In this document: in pieces, positions 9,699 to 19,772 of the stretch
Layout: each line of letters opens with the position of its first letter
How positions within the stretch are numbered: position 1 is the stretch's first letter
Assembly (NCBI RefSeq): GCF_021290385.1
Contig: NZ_CP089928.1
Coordinates: 4,048,001-4,112,000 of the forward strand
Length of the DNA stretch: 64,000 bases
Source: Microbulbifer sp. YPW16
GTDB lineage: Bacteria > Pseudomonadota > Gammaproteobacteria > Pseudomonadales > Cellvibrionaceae
Direction: 5' to 3'
Translations under genes and position numbers: made by a program
Notes under the pieces: generated by a model
What the model was told of the DNA's origin: nothing
What the model saw: only the letters and a program-made list of their open reading frames with translations
Databases searched by the model: none

Positions 9699-10585
9699 CA
9701 GAGTGGATGGCGGAGTGGTGGCTGCCGCTGGCCCTGGCTGCAGTGGCCAGTTACGCGGTGACGACGTTGATGCTGTCAGGAGCCACGCGGCTTGCCATGG
9801 ATGTGCCCAATCACCGCTCGATGCACGAGGCCCCGGTACCGCGGACCGGCGGCTGGGCATTGCTGGTGGGGTGCGCGCTGGCGATTGGTGTGTCTCCCGT
9901 GGCACTGTCACCACTGGTTGCCGCTGCCTTCGGGGGGCTGTTGCTGATTTCGGTGATCGACGACTTCCGCCATGTCTCCGCGGCAATTCGCCTGCCGGTG
10001 CATGTGGCTGCCGTGGCACTGATATTGCTCTCTTTACCTGCACCACTGGCCTGGTGGTGGTACCCACTCCTGCTGCTGGCAGGGGTGTGGATGGTGAACC
10101 TCTACAACTTTATGGATGGGATTGATGGGCTGGCCGGCAGTATGGCCGCCATCGGTTTTGGCTGCCTGGGCCTGCTTTGTGCCTGGCGCGCCGACTGGGG
10201 GCTCGCGGGCCTCTGCGGGATCATCCTGGTCACGGCGCTGGTATTCCTGCGCTTTAACTGGCCACCGGCAACGATTTTCCTGGGGGACGCCGGTTCCACC
10301 TGTTTCGGCCTCGCTGCCGTGGCGGTGTCGCTGTTCGGTTGGCAGCGCGGTACTTTCGGCCTGCTGGTGCCGATCGTGGTTTTTGCCCCCTTCTGGGTGG
10401 ATGCCACGCTTACGCTGGCCCGGCGGATGCTCAATGGCCAGCGTTGGTGGGAGGCGCACCGTGAGCACCGCTACCAGCGCAGTGCCCTGCGGATTGGGGT
10501 CCGCAAAACCCTCCACCGCCAGGTGGCCGCCATGATTGCCATGGCAGTAGTGGCCCTGGCCATGGCGGCGCTGGGGTTGGCATAG
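9695..10585 (+). CDS. WecA/WbpL-like undecaprenyl-phosphate sugar-phosphate transferase
   Basis: 296 residues, almost entirely membrane helices, with the glycosyltransferase family 4 motifs: DD in VIDDFRH (about residue 88), NFMDGIDGLAG (about 134) and FLGDAGS (about 192), then HREHRYQR near the C-terminus. It transfers a sugar-1-phosphate to undecaprenyl phosphate to start O-antigen or similar glycans. GTG 9695 overlaps the epimerase stop. The specific sugar (N-acetylfucosamine or other) is not determined. Confidence 0.9.
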   Translation: MTEWMAEWWLPLALAAVASYAVTTLMLSGATRLAMDVPNHRSMHEAPVPRTGGWALLVGCALAIGVSPVALSPLVAAAFGGLLLISVIDDFRHVSAAIRLPVHVAAVALILLSLPAPLAWWWYPLLLLAGVWMVNLYNFMDGIDGLAGSMAAIGFGCLGLLCAWRADWGLAGLCGIILVTALVFLRFNWPPATIFLGDAGSTCFGLAAVAVSLFGWQRGTFGLLVPIVVFAPFWVDATLTLARRMLNGQRWWEAHREHRYQRSALRIGVRKTLHRQVAAMIAMAVVALAMAALGLA

Positions 10586-10700
10586 GCCCGCACAGGGGGC
10601 GAACTGTGGCTATGCCACGGTGACGGCAGGACAGTTTAAAAAGAATGAAAGGACCCGGCTGCTGCCGGGATAATGGGGAAAGCTTGGAGCTGAAAGACCT

Positions 10701-12650
10701 GTGAAGCGTTTATTGCGATCGGTCCAGAAAAATTACAAGCCGGCGTTGATGCTTCTGCACGACCTGCTGATGCTCAGTGTTGCTTTCATGGCAGCCATGT
10801 CGATCCGCCTGAATGGGGTGGGGTGGGCGCTTGAGAGTGAGATGCTGATCTGCCTCGGGCTGACCCTGGCATCGAGCAGTTTCATTTTCCTGCGGCTTGG
10901 GCTCTACCGTACCGTTATCCGCTATATGGGCCAGCAGGCGCTGGTGGCCGTGCTGCAGGGGGTGACGGCCTCCGCGGTAGTACTGGCGGTTGCTTCCTAC
11001 CTGACTTATGCCGGTGTGCCGCGCTCGGTACCGGTGATTTACTGGTGTTTCGCCCTGATTGCCGTGGGTGGGTCCCGCTGGCTGGTGCGTGTCTACTACC
11101 AGATGGCGATGGAGATCCATAAAACCCGCGTGGCCATTTATGGTGCGGGCACTGCCGGTCTGCAGCTGTACAAGGCACTGGTCCACGGCGAAATTTACAA
11201 GCCAGTGGCATTCTTTGACGATAATGCCTCCAAGCAGAAGACGCTGATCGACGGCGTACTGGTCTATAACCCGGCGAATATCCTCGATGTGGTAGCGGAG
11301 CGCGATATCTCCGAAGTGCTGCTGGCCATGCCCGGCGTGCCCAAGCGCCGCCGTCGCGAGATCACCCGGGCGCTGCGTGAGCGCGGGCTGGTGGTCAAGG
11401 TGATCCCGGGCCTCGAGGAGCTGGTTGATGGCGCCGGCCGCAGTTCCGACCTGTCGCAGATTTACGAGAACGTGCTGGGGCGCGCACCGGTGGAGCCGGA
11501 GAGTTCGCTGATCGCCTCCTCGATCAGTGGCAAGGTGGTGCTGGTAACCGGAGCCGGTGGCTCGATTGGCTCGGAATTGTGCCGGCAGATCGCCCACTGG
11601 CGGCCCGCGCACCTGGTCATGCTGGAGAACTCCGAGTATTCGCTCTACCAGATCGAGCGCGAGCTCTACCAGCAACAGCAGGACGAGGGCGACCCGATCA
11701 TGGTTACGGCCCTGCTGGGTGATGTGCGCGACCGCGGCCGCATGGCCGAGATCATCGACAGCTTTTCCGTCCAGACCATCTACCACGCGGCGGCCTACAA
11801 GCATGTCCCGCTGGTTGAGCAGAACGTGGTTCTGGGCACGGACAACAACGTGCTGGGGACCCTGTCGGTGCTTGAGGCGGCGGAGGCTTGCGGTGTGGAG
11901 CAGTTCGTACTGGTGTCCACCGACAAGGCCGTGCGGCCCACCAATGTGATGGGGGCCACCAAGCGGCTGGCGGAACTGATCTGCCAGGATTTTGGCCGTC
12001 GCTTCAGCAGGACACGTATCTGTATGGTCCGGTTCGGTAACGTGCTGGGCTCTTCCGGCTCGGTCATCCCGCTGTTTACCGACCAGATCAATGCCGGCGG
12101 GCCGGTGACGGTCACCCATCCCAAGGTAACGCGCTATTTCATGACCATTCCCGAGGCCGCGCAGCTGGTCCTGCAGGCCGGGAGTATGGGGCGCAATGGC
12201 GATGTATTCGTGCTCGATATGGGTGAGCCGGTGCGCATCTACGACCTGGCCCGCCGCCTGATCCAGATCATGGGACATACCGTGCGGGATGAGGAAAACA
12301 CGGAAGGTGATATCGAGATCCAGATCACCGGCCTGCGCCCGGGCGAGAAACTCTATGAGGAATTGCTGCTGGGTGACAGCGTGTCCGGCACCGACCACCC
12401 CATGATCATGCGGGCTGAAGAGGAGCGCCTCGACAGCGAGCAGTTGCAGGCACTGATCGCCGATATGCGCGATGCCTGCAACCGCTATGACTGCACCGAG
12501 GTTCATCAGCTGCTGCAGCGCGCGGTCCGGGATTACAACCCGAGGCACAGCATGGTGGATGTGGTCTGGTCCAGGCAGCAGGGCGAGGCGCCGGTAACGA
12601 AGGGTGCCGAGGTGAAGTTGCTGCCGGTCAGTGGTGAGGCGGTGAAATAG
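10701..12650 (+). CDS. WbpM/CapD-type membrane nucleotide-sugar 4,6-dehydratase
   Basis: 649 residues. About four membrane helices occupy the first 130 residues, then a CoA-binding-like Rossmann domain (IYGAGTAG, about 143) and a catalytic SDR domain starting at VTGAGGSIGSEL (about 281). Where classical enzymes have YxxxK this family has MGATK, seen at about 416. It converts UDP-GlcNAc to a 4-keto-6-deoxy sugar for bacillosamine- or fucosamine-type residues. It follows the transferase by 115 nt and closes the polysaccharide group. Confidence 0.93.
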   Translation: MKRLLRSVQKNYKPALMLLHDLLMLSVAFMAAMSIRLNGVGWALESEMLICLGLTLASSSFIFLRLGLYRTVIRYMGQQALVAVLQGVTASAVVLAVASYLTYAGVPRSVPVIYWCFALIAVGGSRWLVRVYYQMAMEIHKTRVAIYGAGTAGLQLYKALVHGEIYKPVAFFDDNASKQKTLIDGVLVYNPANILDVVAERDISEVLLAMPGVPKRRRREITRALRERGLVVKVIPGLEELVDGAGRSSDLSQIYENVLGRAPVEPESSLIASSISGKVVLVTGAGGSIGSELCRQIAHWRPAHLVMLENSEYSLYQIERELYQQQQDEGDPIMVTALLGDVRDRGRMAEIIDSFSVQTIYHAAAYKHVPLVEQNVVLGTDNNVLGTLSVLEAAEACGVEQFVLVSTDKAVRPTNVMGATKRLAELICQDFGRRFSRTRICMVRFGNVLGSSGSVIPLFTDQINAGGPVTVTHPKVTRYFMTIPEAAQLVLQAGSMGRNGDVFVLDMGEPVRIYDLARRLIQIMGHTVRDEENTEGDIEIQITGLRPGEKLYEELLLGDSVSGTDHPMIMRAEEERLDSEQLQALIADMRDACNRYDCTEVHQLLQRAVRDYNPRHSMVDVVWSRQQGEAPVTKGAEVKLLPVSGEAVK

Positions 12651-12689
12651 GGCGGGTTGCCCACAGTCAGCTTCCAGGATTTACTAAAG

Positions 12690-12719
12690 CCTCCCGGTGG
12701 GAACCGGGAGGGTTTTTTA
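12690..12719 (+). terminator. Rho-independent terminator after the WbpM-like gene
   Basis: CCTCCCGG / CCGGGAGG stem with a 6-nt loop followed by GTTTTTT, 40 nt after the stop codon. Confidence 0.92.
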
Positions 12720-12741
12720 TTGGTCCCCAGGCCCCTGGCGG

Positions 12742-12940
12742 GAGCACACGAGGTGCGCCCCTACGGTGAATCTGGGGCTGCGCTGCAGGCGGGTAGGGTG
12801 CAGTGAACGCAGCGCATCGCGCGGGTTCCGGGTGCGGTGCATTTCGCAGTGCTCAATGCGCCCTACAAGTCGGGCCCTGCCGTAATCTTGTAAACCCTTT
12901 CTTCCCTGGTGCCGCTTGTAGGGGCGCACCTTGTGTGCGC
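12742..12940. repeat. Nested REP-like inverted repeats
   Basis: The 23-nt arms at 12742-12764 (ends in GGTGCGCCCCTAC) and 12918-12940 (starts with GTAGGGGCGCACC) are imperfect reverse complements. A second pair nests inside: GTAGGGTGC at 12793 and GCGCCCTAC at 12858. The layout is that of intergenic REP/BIME repeats. No gene is seen here; short frames are not gene-like. Confidence 0.6.
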
Positions 12941-12954
12941 CCGGGGGCGTATCG

Positions 12955-13288
12955 GGCTCCTCCGGCCACCAATCACAGATTGGCGGCGTTCGGCTGCGTG
13001 CGACGTGTCCGTCGCCAACGCTTGCCTCACCCAACTGGGCTCTTCTCGCCCAGCAGATAGTTGAAGGCCAAATAGTAAAAAGGCCCCTCAACTCTCGTTG
13101 AGGGGCCGCTGTCTATTTTTGGCTCCTCCGGCCGCCAATCATAGATTGGCGTCGTTCGGCTGCGTGCGACGTGTCCGTCGCAAACACTTGCCTCACCCAA
13201 CTGGGCTCTTCTCGCCCAGCGCATACTTGAAGGCCAAATACGAGAAAGGCCCCTCAACTCTCGCTGAGGGGCCTTTCTCGTATTTGGC
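12955..13288. repeat. Tandem duplication of about 166 bp next to tRNA-Asn
   Basis: Two direct units, 12955-13120 and 13121-13288, both begin GGCTCCTCCGGCC and share GTTCGGCTGCGTGCGACGTG, CCCAACTGGGCTCTTCTCGC and a GGCCCCTCAACTCTCG hairpin. The next GGCTCC, at 13286, is the 3' end of tRNA-Asn read from the other strand, so the unit seems to have copied the tRNA end plus its terminator. Frames inside look spurious. Confidence 0.8.
13234..13287 (-). terminator. Large hairpin at the 3' end of tRNA-Asn
   Basis: A perfect 23-bp stem (13234-13256 with 13265-13287) around an 8-nt loop. It starts within the CCA end of tRNA-Asn (TGG at 13285-13287 on +), so on the minus strand it follows the tRNA directly and probably ends its transcription. 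Confidence 0.75.
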
Positions 13289-13360
13289 TCCGCCTGCTGG
13301 GCTCGAACCAGCGACCCATTGATTAACAGTCAATTGCTCTACCAACTGAGCTAAGGCGGA
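13285..13360 (-). tRNA. tRNA-Asn (GTT)
   Basis: Read on the minus strand: acceptor TCCGCCT/AGGCGGA, D-arm GCTC..GAGC, anticodon loop CTGTTAA (anticodon GTT), T-arm GCTGG TTCGAGC CCAGC, discriminator G and an encoded CCA. 76 nt. Confidence 0.96.
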
Positions 13361-13394
13361 ATATCTTGTCGGCTGTGCCGTTCAGATGGCGCGT

Positions 13395-13423
13395 ATAGTA
13401 TAGACGCCCCCCGGGTAGGTCAA
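13395..13423 (-). promoter_or_regulatory. Sigma-70 promoter of tRNA-Asn
   Basis: On the minus strand TTGACC, a 17-nt spacer, then TACTAT, followed by a GC-rich discriminator and the tRNA about 35 nt on. Typical of a stable-RNA promoter. Confidence 0.7.
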
Positions 13424-13618
13424 CCCCTTTTTTGCACTTTAACTTATTGATTTACCAGTATTTTAATTTTGACACCGGATTGTACAAAAACACGGCAGGA
13501 TGGTGGTCAGGCGCTCAGTTCGACCATCATCGTAGATCCTGGCGTGGGGATTTGTGGCCGGCGAGTGGCTCGGCCTACAATCCGGGATTGCTTTAACAAG
13601 GTTCAGGCGAAGTAGTTT

Positions 13619-15625
13619 ATGGAATCGCGTCCGTTTCAGGTTGTTTCTAAATACGAGCCCGCGGGGGACCAGCCGGTCGCTATCGACAGCCTGGTGGAGG
13701 GCATCGGCGACGGTCTCAGCCACCAGACCCTGCTGGGTGTGACCGGGTCCGGTAAGACATTCACCATGGCCAACATCGTCGAGCGCCTGCAGCGTCCCGC
13801 CATCGTGATGGCCCACAACAAGACCCTGGCGGCGCAGCTGTATGGCGAGTTCAAGGAGTTCTTCCCCAAGAACGCGGTGGAGTACTTCGTCTCCTACTAC
13901 GACTACTACCAGCCGGAAGCCTATGTGCCGTCCTCCGACACCTTTATCGAGAAGGATGCCTCGGTCAACGAGCATATCGAGCAGATGCGGCTGTCCGCCA
14001 CCAAGGCACTGATCGAGCGCCGGGATGTGATCGTGGTGGCAACGGTATCGGCCATCTACGGCCTGGGTGACCCGGACAAGTACCTGAAGATGGTGCTGCA
14101 CCTGGACCGGGGCGACCTAGTGGACCAGCGCACCATCCTGCGCCGGCTGGCGGAGCTGCAGTACACCCGCAATGACACCGACTTCCGCCGCGCCACCTAC
14201 CGGGTGCGGGGTGACGTGATCGATATCTACCCCGCGGACTCGGACCTGGAGGCGGTGCGCCTGTCCCTGTTCGACGAGGAGATCGAGGAGATCACGCTGT
14301 TCGATCCGCTGACCGGGGAAGTGTTCAAGAAGGTCCCGCGTATCACCATCTTCCCCAAGTCCCACTATGTGACGCCCAGGGAAACCATTGTCAGCGCCAT
14401 CGACCAGATCAAGGAAGAGCTGCGGGTGCGCCTCAAGCAGCTGCGGGACAACGACAAGCTGCTCGAGGCCCAGCGCCTGGAGCAACGCACCAAGTACGAC
14501 CTGGAGATGATGCAGGAACTGGGCTACTGCAACGGCGTCGAGAACTATTCCCGCTACCTGTCCGGGCGCGATTCCGGCCAGCCGCCGCCCACGCTGTTCG
14601 ACTACCTGCCGCACGATGCCCTGCTGTTTATCGACGAAAGCCATGTCACCGTGCCGCAGATCGGCGGCATGTACCGGGGCGACCGCTCGCGCAAGGAAAC
14701 ACTGGTGGAGTACGGCTTCCGCCTGCCGTCGGCGCTCGATAACCGGCCGCTGAAATTTGAGGAGTGGGAGCACCTGGCGCCGCAGACCGTATTCGTCTCG
14801 GCCACGCCCGGGCCCTACGAGGCGGAGCATGCGCAGGCGGTGGTGGAGCAGGTGGTGCGCCCCACCGGCCTGGTGGACCCGGTGGTGGAGGTGCGGCCGG
14901 CATCGACCCAGGTGGACGACTGCCTTTCCGAGATCCGCCGTTGCGCCGAGGCGGAGCAGCGGGTGCTGATTACCGTGCTGACCAAGCGCATGGCCGAGGA
15001 CCTGACCGAATACCTGAGCGAGAACGGCGTGCGGGTGCGCTACCTGCACTCGGATATCGACACCGTGGAGCGGGTGGAGATTATTCGCGACCTGCGTATT
15101 GGTGAGTTCGATGTGCTGGTGGGCATCAACCTGCTGCGGGAAGGCCTGGATATGCCCGAGGTGTCGCTGGTGGCGATTTTCGATGCGGACAAGGAGGGCT
15201 TCCTGCGTTCCGACCGCTCCCTGATCCAGACCATTGGTCGCGCCGCCCGGAACCTGCAGGGCAGGGCGATCCTCTATGCCGACAAGGTCACCGACTCGAT
15301 GCAGCGCGCGCTGGACGAGACCGAGCGCCGCCGCGAGAGGCAGCTCGCCCACAACGCGGAGCACGGCATCACGCCCCAGGGTATCCGCAAGAGTGTCGCC
15401 GATATCATGGAAGGCGCCATCGCCCCCGGTGTGCCCAGGGGGCGGCGCAAGGTGGCCGAAGGCAAGGGCAAGTACAAGGCCGGGCCCGAGCCGCTGTCCG
15501 ACAAGGAGAAGTGGGCAAAGATCGAGGAGCTGGAAGAGCAGATGTACCAGCACGCCAAGAACCTGGAGTTCGAGTCCGCCGCGCGGCTGCGCGACGAGAT
15601 CACTGCCCTGAAAGAGGCCGGTTGA
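13619..15625 (+). CDS. uvrB: Excinuclease ABC subunit B
   Basis: 668 residues, normal length. UvrB is the damage-verifying helicase-like subunit of nucleotide excision repair. Visible: Walker [11 protein letters not shown], the beta-hairpin region [16 protein letters not shown] Walker B, helicase motifs V/VI ([20 protein letters not shown]) and the C-terminal UVR domain ([22 protein letters not shown]) that contacts UvrA/UvrC. No LexA-type box could be recognised in the 250 nt upstream. Confidence 0.98.
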   Translation: MESRPFQVVSKYEPAGDQPVAIDSLVEGIGDGLSHQTLLGVTGSGKTFTMANIVERLQRPAIVMAHNKTLAAQLYGEFKEFFPKNAVEYFVSYYDYYQPEAYVPSSDTFIEKDASVNEHIEQMRLSATKALIERRDVIVVATVSAIYGLGDPDKYLKMVLHLDRGDLVDQRTILRRLAELQYTRNDTDFRRATYRVRGDVIDIYPADSDLEAVRLSLFDEEIEEITLFDPLTGEVFKKVPRITIFPKSHYVTPRETIVSAIDQIKEELRVRLKQLRDNDKLLEAQRLEQRTKYDLEMMQELGYCNGVENYSRYLSGRDSGQPPPTLFDYLPHDALLFIDESHVTVPQIGGMYRGDRSRKETLVEYGFRLPSALDNRPLKFEEWEHLAPQTVFVSATPGPYEAEHAQAVVEQVVRPTGLVDPVVEVRPASTQVDDCLSEIRRCAEAEQRVLITVLTKRMAEDLTEYLSENGVRVRYLHSDIDTVERVEIIRDLRIGEFDVLVGINLLREGLDMPEVSLVAIFDADKEGFLRSDRSLIQTIGRAARNLQGRAILYADKVTDSMQRALDETERRRERQLAHNAEHGITPQGIRKSVADIMEGAIAPGVPRGRRKVAEGKGKYKAGPEPLSDKEKWAKIEELEEQMYQHAKNLEFESAARLRDEITALKEAG

Positions 15626-15630
15626 TCCGG

Positions 15631-15656
15631 GCGGGAGCGCTAGCCGGCGCTCCCGC
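15631..15656. terminator. Hairpin shared by convergent uvrB and EamA genes
   Basis: A 10-bp stem, GCGGGAGCGC / GCGCTCCCGC, with a 6-nt loop. It starts 6 nt after the uvrB stop and contains the stop of the opposite gene, so it could end transcription from both sides. No T-tract. Confidence 0.5.
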
Positions 15657-16719
15657 GTCCCGGGTTCCCGCCTTCCGGTTTATTTTCCCCGGCCGCACTA
15701 CCTGCAGTGGCCTTTTGCCTCGCCCCGGCGCTTGCCGGGCTGCTGCCGCTGCGGGATTTCAACAACAGCAGGCTGCCGATAATGATCGCCATGCCCAGCA
15801 GGTGCATGAGTGAGAAAGGTTCCCCCAGCACCCAGGCGGCCGCGACCAGGGTGACCACCGGCCCGGAACTGCCGATGGCGCCGGTACTGGCCGAGCCGAT
15901 GCGCTCGATGGCGGCGCTCATCATCAGCGACGGTATCACCGTGCACAGGAAAGCCACCGCCAGGGCGTAGCCGTATACCTGCCACGGTTGTGCCAGCCTG
16001 TCCCAGCTCCCCTGTACCAGGAAATGAATGGCGATGGCGCCACTGGCCGCCAGCATGGCCAGGGCGGTGAACTGCCGGCTGCCGAGCCTGCGGATCGGTG
16101 CCTCGCTGAAAGTCACATAGAGCGCAAAGCAGAAAGCCGCGCCCAGGGTCAGCAGCGCGCCCCAGCTGGTGGCGCCCAGGCCGGTCCAGCCCGGCACGGC
16201 CTCGCCGGTGGAAAACTGCTGATCCTGCCAGTAAATCAACAGGATGCCGGCGTAGGCGCCGAGAATGCACAGCAGCTGGCGCGGTTCGACCGGCTTGCCC
16301 AGCACCCACCAGCCCAGTACCAGCACCATGGTGGGGTACAGGTAGATGATCAGGCGCTCGAAGTTGGCGCTGATGTAGCGCAACCCCTGCAGGTCCAGGA
16401 AGCTCGCCATGTAATAGGCGCAGATGCCCAGGGCGATGGTCAGCGCCAGGGTGTGCCCGGGCACTGGCTGCCACTGCCCGCGGGTGCGCAGGCTGGCCAG
16501 GATCGCCAGGTAAAAGGGCAGGGCCAGCAGCATGCGCAGCAGGATAAAAGTTTCCACGTCCACGCCGTGGCGGTAGGCCAGCTTGATAAAGATGGCCTTG
16601 ATCGAAAACAGTGCCGCGGCCAGGAGGGCGAGGGCATAGCCGTTGTCGAGCAGGTTGGGTCCTGTGGCTGGTCTGGCCGGCACGGCGGTTTCCTTGCGGG
16701 GTTGGATCGGGCCGGACAT
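15640..16719 (-). CDS. EamA/DMT-family membrane transporter
   Basis: 359 residues with about ten membrane helices in two EamA halves, of the drug/metabolite transporter superfamily; the substrate is unknown. I start it at ATG 16719 (MSGPIQPRKE), shortly before the first helix. The open frame continues upstream to 16896 but those 59 residues run toward tRNA-Val and its promoter and look non-coding; no start has a strong ribosome-binding site. It is transcribed toward uvrB. Confidence 0.8.
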   Translation of the reverse strand: MSGPIQPRKETAVPARPATGPNLLDNGYALALLAAALFSIKAIFIKLAYRHGVDVETFILLRMLLALPFYLAILASLRTRGQWQPVPGHTLALTIALGICAYYMASFLDLQGLRYISANFERLIIYLYPTMVLVLGWWVLGKPVEPRQLLCILGAYAGILLIYWQDQQFSTGEAVPGWTGLGATSWGALLTLGAAFCFALYVTFSEAPIRRLGSRQFTALAMLAASGAIAIHFLVQGSWDRLAQPWQVYGYALAVAFLCTVIPSLMMSAAIERIGSASTGAIGSSGPVVTLVAAAWVLGEPFSLMHLLGMAIIIGSLLLLKSRSGSSPASAGARQKATAGSAAGENKPEGGNPGRGSAG

Positions 16720-16845
16720 GCTACAGGTGATGTGCATGCAGCTACAGTAAGTGGCCATGCGGTGGGTATTTCCCGCAGCCCGGTAGCGGGAACCGTTTGC
16801 TGAATCGCGCGCCAGCTGGCGTAATAAATTTCTGGCATAAGTGTG

Positions 16846-16874
16846 TTGAAAAGCCCAAACCGTGGTGCTAAAGT
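16846..16874 (+). promoter_or_regulatory. Sigma-70 promoter of tRNA-Val
   Basis: TTGAAA (16846-16851), 17-nt spacer, TAAAGT (16869-16874), then a GC-rich stretch typical of growth-rate-controlled stable-RNA promoters. Confidence 0.6.
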
Positions 16875-16915
16875 TCGCGTCCTCTGCAGCGGGCACCCCC
16901 CGTTAGCAAGCCTCC

Positions 16916-16992
<77 letters not shown>

Positions 16993-17001
16993 GATTCTCT
17001 T

Positions 17002-17024
17002 CCCGGCGCCGAGGCGCCGGGTTT
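17002..17024 (+). terminator. Hairpin after tRNA-Val
   Basis: CCCGGCGCC GA GGCGCCGGG followed by TTT, 9 nt after the tRNA. Confidence 0.65.
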
Positions 17025-17126
17025 CCCTGGCCCACAGACAGGGCCAACTGCCCGCAAGGCAGACAGCCGACGGGCAGGTAATCACGCGGTCTTTCGTAGG
17101 GATCGCCACTGATAGAAGGACGTACA

Positions 17127-19067
17127 ATGCCTGTTGTCACTCTTCCCGATGGTTCCCATCGCGTATTCTCTGACCCGGTTTCCGTACACGATGTTGCCGC
17201 CGATATCGGTCCCGGCCTGGCCAAGGCCGCGCTCGCCGGTGTTGTCGATGGCAAAGAGGTGGATACCAGTTATGTGATCCACCACGATACCCAGCTGGCC
17301 ATTGTGACCGATCGCCAGCCGGAAGGGCTGGAGATCATCCGCCACTCCACCGCGCACCTGCTGGCCCAGGCGGTCAAGCAGCTGTACCCGGGCGCCCAGG
17401 TCACTATCGGCCCGGTGATCGAGGACGGCTTCTACTACGATTTCGCCTACGAGCGCCAGTTTACGCCGGAAGACCTGGAGAAGATCGAGAAGCGCATGGA
17501 GGAGCTGGCCAGGGAAGATATCCCGGTCAGCCGTCGCCTGATGCCCCGCGACGAGGCGGTGAAGCACTTCCGCGAAATCGGCGAGGAGTACAAGGCGCAG
17601 ATTATTGCCGATATCCCCACCGACGAGGATATCTCCCTTTACCGCCAGGGCGACTTCGAAGACCTGTGCCGCGGGCCGCACGTGCCGTCCACCGGCAAGC
17701 TCAAGGCCTTCAAGCTGACCAAGGTGGCCGGTGCCTACTGGCGTGGTGACGCCAGCAACGAGATGCTGACTCGCGTCTACGGTACCGCCTGGGGCAACAA
17801 GAAAGACCTCAAGGCCTACCTGCACCGCATCGAGGAAGCCGAGAAGCGCGACCACCGCAAGCTGGCGAAGAAGTTCGATCTCTTCCATATTCAGGAAGAG
17901 GCACCGGGCATGGTGTTCTGGCACCCGAACGGCTGGACCATCTACAGCACCGTTGAGCAGTACATGCGCCAGCGCCAGCGCAAGGTGGGCTACAAAGAGA
18001 TCAAGACCCCGCAGCTGGTGGACTTCAGCCTGTGGGAGAAGTCCGGCCACGCGGACAAGTTCGGTGACGACATGTTCTCGCTCACCAGCGAGGAGCGCCA
18101 GTTCGCCATCAAGCCGATGAACTGCCCCTGCCACGTGCAGGTGTTCAACCAGGGCCTGCGCAGCTACCGCGACCTGCCACTGCGCCTGGCGGAGTTCGGC
18201 TCCTGCCACCGCAGCGAGCCGTCCGGCTCCCTGCACGGCCTGATGCGGGTGCGCGGCTTCGTCCAGGACGATGGCCATATCTTCTGTACCGAGGACCAGA
18301 TCCAGTCAGAAGTGTCCGATTTCATGGACCTGCTGCACTCCGTGTACCGGGATTTCGGCTTCGAGGAGGTGATTTACCGCCTCTCGACCCGCCCGGAGCA
18401 GCGCGTGGGCTCTGACGAGAGCTGGGACAAGGCCGAGAAGGCCCTGGCGCAGGCGCTGGACGAGGCCGGCCTGCCCTGGGAAGAGCTGCCGGGCGAGGGC
18501 GCCTTCTACGGGCCCAAGATCGAGTTCTCCCTGAAGGATTGCCTGGGCCGGGTATGGCAGTGCGGCACTATCCAGGTAGACTTCTCCATGCCGGGCCGCC
18601 TGGACGCCCAGTATGTGGCGGAAGACGGTTCCCGCCAGACCCCGGTGATGCTGCACCGCGCCACCCTGGGGTCCTTCGAGCGCTTTATCGGTATCCTGAT
18701 CGAGCACTACGAGGGGGCCTTCCCCACCTGGCTGGCACCCCAGCAGGTGGCGGTGATGAATATCACCGATCGCCAGGCCGATTACTGCCGTGACCTGGAG
18801 CAGCACCTTGGTGCCCTGAACTACCGTGCGGTCGCCGACTTGAGAAACGAGAAGATCGGTTTTAAAATCCGCGAGCACACATTACAGCGCGTTCCTTATC
18901 TGCTGGTGATCGGCGATAAGGAAGTAGAGAACCAGACGGTCGCAGTGCGGACGCGCAGCGGCGAGGACCTGGGAACCATGACTTTCGAGTCATTCCTGGA
19001 GATCCTCGAGCAGGACGTGAACCGCCGCGGCCGTACCTCTATTGAGGGCGAAGGTTCTGAGCACTGA
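17127..19067 (+). CDS. thrS: Threonyl-tRNA synthetase
   Basis: 646 residues: N-terminal TGS domain, second additional (editing) domain with [16 protein letters not shown] and the [10 protein letters not shown] zone, class II catalytic core with MNCPCH zinc-ligand region and [11 protein letters not shown], and a C-terminal anticodon-binding domain. ATG 17127 has AGAAGGA upstream. In E. coli thrS is repressed by its own protein binding an anticodon-like leader; a comparable structure was not resolved here. Confidence 0.98.
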   Translation: MPVVTLPDGSHRVFSDPVSVHDVAADIGPGLAKAALAGVVDGKEVDTSYVIHHDTQLAIVTDRQPEGLEIIRHSTAHLLAQAVKQLYPGAQVTIGPVIEDGFYYDFAYERQFTPEDLEKIEKRMEELAREDIPVSRRLMPRDEAVKHFREIGEEYKAQIIADIPTDEDISLYRQGDFEDLCRGPHVPSTGKLKAFKLTKVAGAYWRGDASNEMLTRVYGTAWGNKKDLKAYLHRIEEAEKRDHRKLAKKFDLFHIQEEAPGMVFWHPNGWTIYSTVEQYMRQRQRKVGYKEIKTPQLVDFSLWEKSGHADKFGDDMFSLTSEERQFAIKPMNCPCHVQVFNQGLRSYRDLPLRLAEFGSCHRSEPSGSLHGLMRVRGFVQDDGHIFCTEDQIQSEVSDFMDLLHSVYRDFGFEEVIYRLSTRPEQRVGSDESWDKAEKALAQALDEAGLPWEELPGEGAFYGPKIEFSLKDCLGRVWQCGTIQVDFSMPGRLDAQYVAEDGSRQTPVMLHRATLGSFERFIGILIEHYEGAFPTWLAPQQVAVMNITDRQADYCRDLEQHLGALNYRAVADLRNEKIGFKIREHTLQRVPYLLVIGDKEVENQTVAVRTRSGEDLGTMTFESFLEILEQDVNRRGRTSIEGEGSEH

Positions 19068-19094
19068 TTTCTTTGGTAACTGGAGACGATAGCT

Positions 19095-19634
19095 ATTAAA
19101 CGAGACAACAAGGGACGGTCCAAGAAGGCCCGCATTAATGATCAGATTGAGGCATCACAGGTACGCCTGATCGGCGCCGACGGCGAGCAGGTTGGCATTG
19201 TCACCCTCGAGGAAGCGCTGGAGAAAGCTCAGCAGGCCAATCTGGATCTCGTTGAAATTGCGCCGGACTCCGATCCGATAGTCTGTAAGATCATGGACTA
19301 CGGTAAGCACATTTTTGAAGCCAAGAAGGCCAAAAATGCTGCCAAGAAGAAACAGAAGCAGCAGCAGATCAAAGAGATGAAGTTCCGCCCCGGTACCGAT
19401 ATCGGGGACTACCAGATCAAGCTGCGCAACCTGACCCGCTTCCTGGAAGCGGGGGACAAGGCGAAGATTTCCCTGCGCTTCCGCGGCCGCGAGATGGCCC
19501 ACCAGGAGCTGGGGATGGAAATGATGCAGCGCATCGAGAAAGACCTCGAGGAGCTGGGCACGGTTGAGCAGCGGCCGAAGATGGAAGGCCGCCAGATGAT
19601 CATGGTCATCGCACCGAGCAAAAAGAAGAAGTGA
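19095..19634 (+). CDS. infC: Translation initiation factor IF-3
   Basis: 179 residues from a rare ATT start at 19095 (ATT AAA CGA GAC AAC), 9 nt after GGAG. No ATG occurs in frame before codon 67, yet the frame upstream reads a typical IF-3 N-terminus ([23 protein letters not shown]). The C-terminal domain ([20 protein letters not shown]) is also standard. The AUU start lets IF-3 repress its own translation by rejecting non-canonical starts, well established in E. coli. It follows thrS by 27 nt. Confidence 0.95.
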   Translation: MKRDNKGRSKKARINDQIEASQVRLIGADGEQVGIVTLEEALEKAQQANLDLVEIAPDSDPIVCKIMDYGKHIFEAKKAKNAAKKKQKQQQIKEMKFRPGTDIGDYQIKLRNLTRFLEAGDKAKISLRFRGREMAHQELGMEMMQRIEKDLEELGTVEQRPKMEGRQMIMVIAPSKKKK

Positions 19635-19707
19635 GTCGCGGCGGGTAACCGCCGGGCCTCCTCTCGGGAAGTGATTGGGCGACGGCTGCCTCCTCACTCC
19701 CGCAACG

Positions 19708-19725
19708 CCGCCGGCTCGCCGGCGG
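19708..19725 (+). promoter_or_regulatory. Short GC hairpin in the rpmI leader
   Basis: CCGCCGG CTCG CCGGCGG followed by TTCTACGTT, about 48 nt ahead of rpmI. It may act as a weak terminator or form part of an L20-responsive leader; the L20 pseudoknot was not resolved. Confidence 0.35.
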
Positions 19726-19772
19726 TTCTACGTTAAGCCTGTTCGCAGGCACAATTACTTTTGGAGTACAAA

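Noticed and set aside
13027..13322. Small proteins encoded in the tRNA-Asn repeat units
   Set aside because: The frames arise from the duplicated repeat and hairpins and lack ribosome-binding sites.
13361..13618. LexA (SOS) box ahead of uvrB
   Set aside because: No CTGT-N8-ACAG-type site was found.
15988..16803. A 271-residue plus-strand frame opposite the EamA gene
   Set aside because: Low-complexity Gln/Ala/Gly composition typical of the shadow of a membrane-protein gene.
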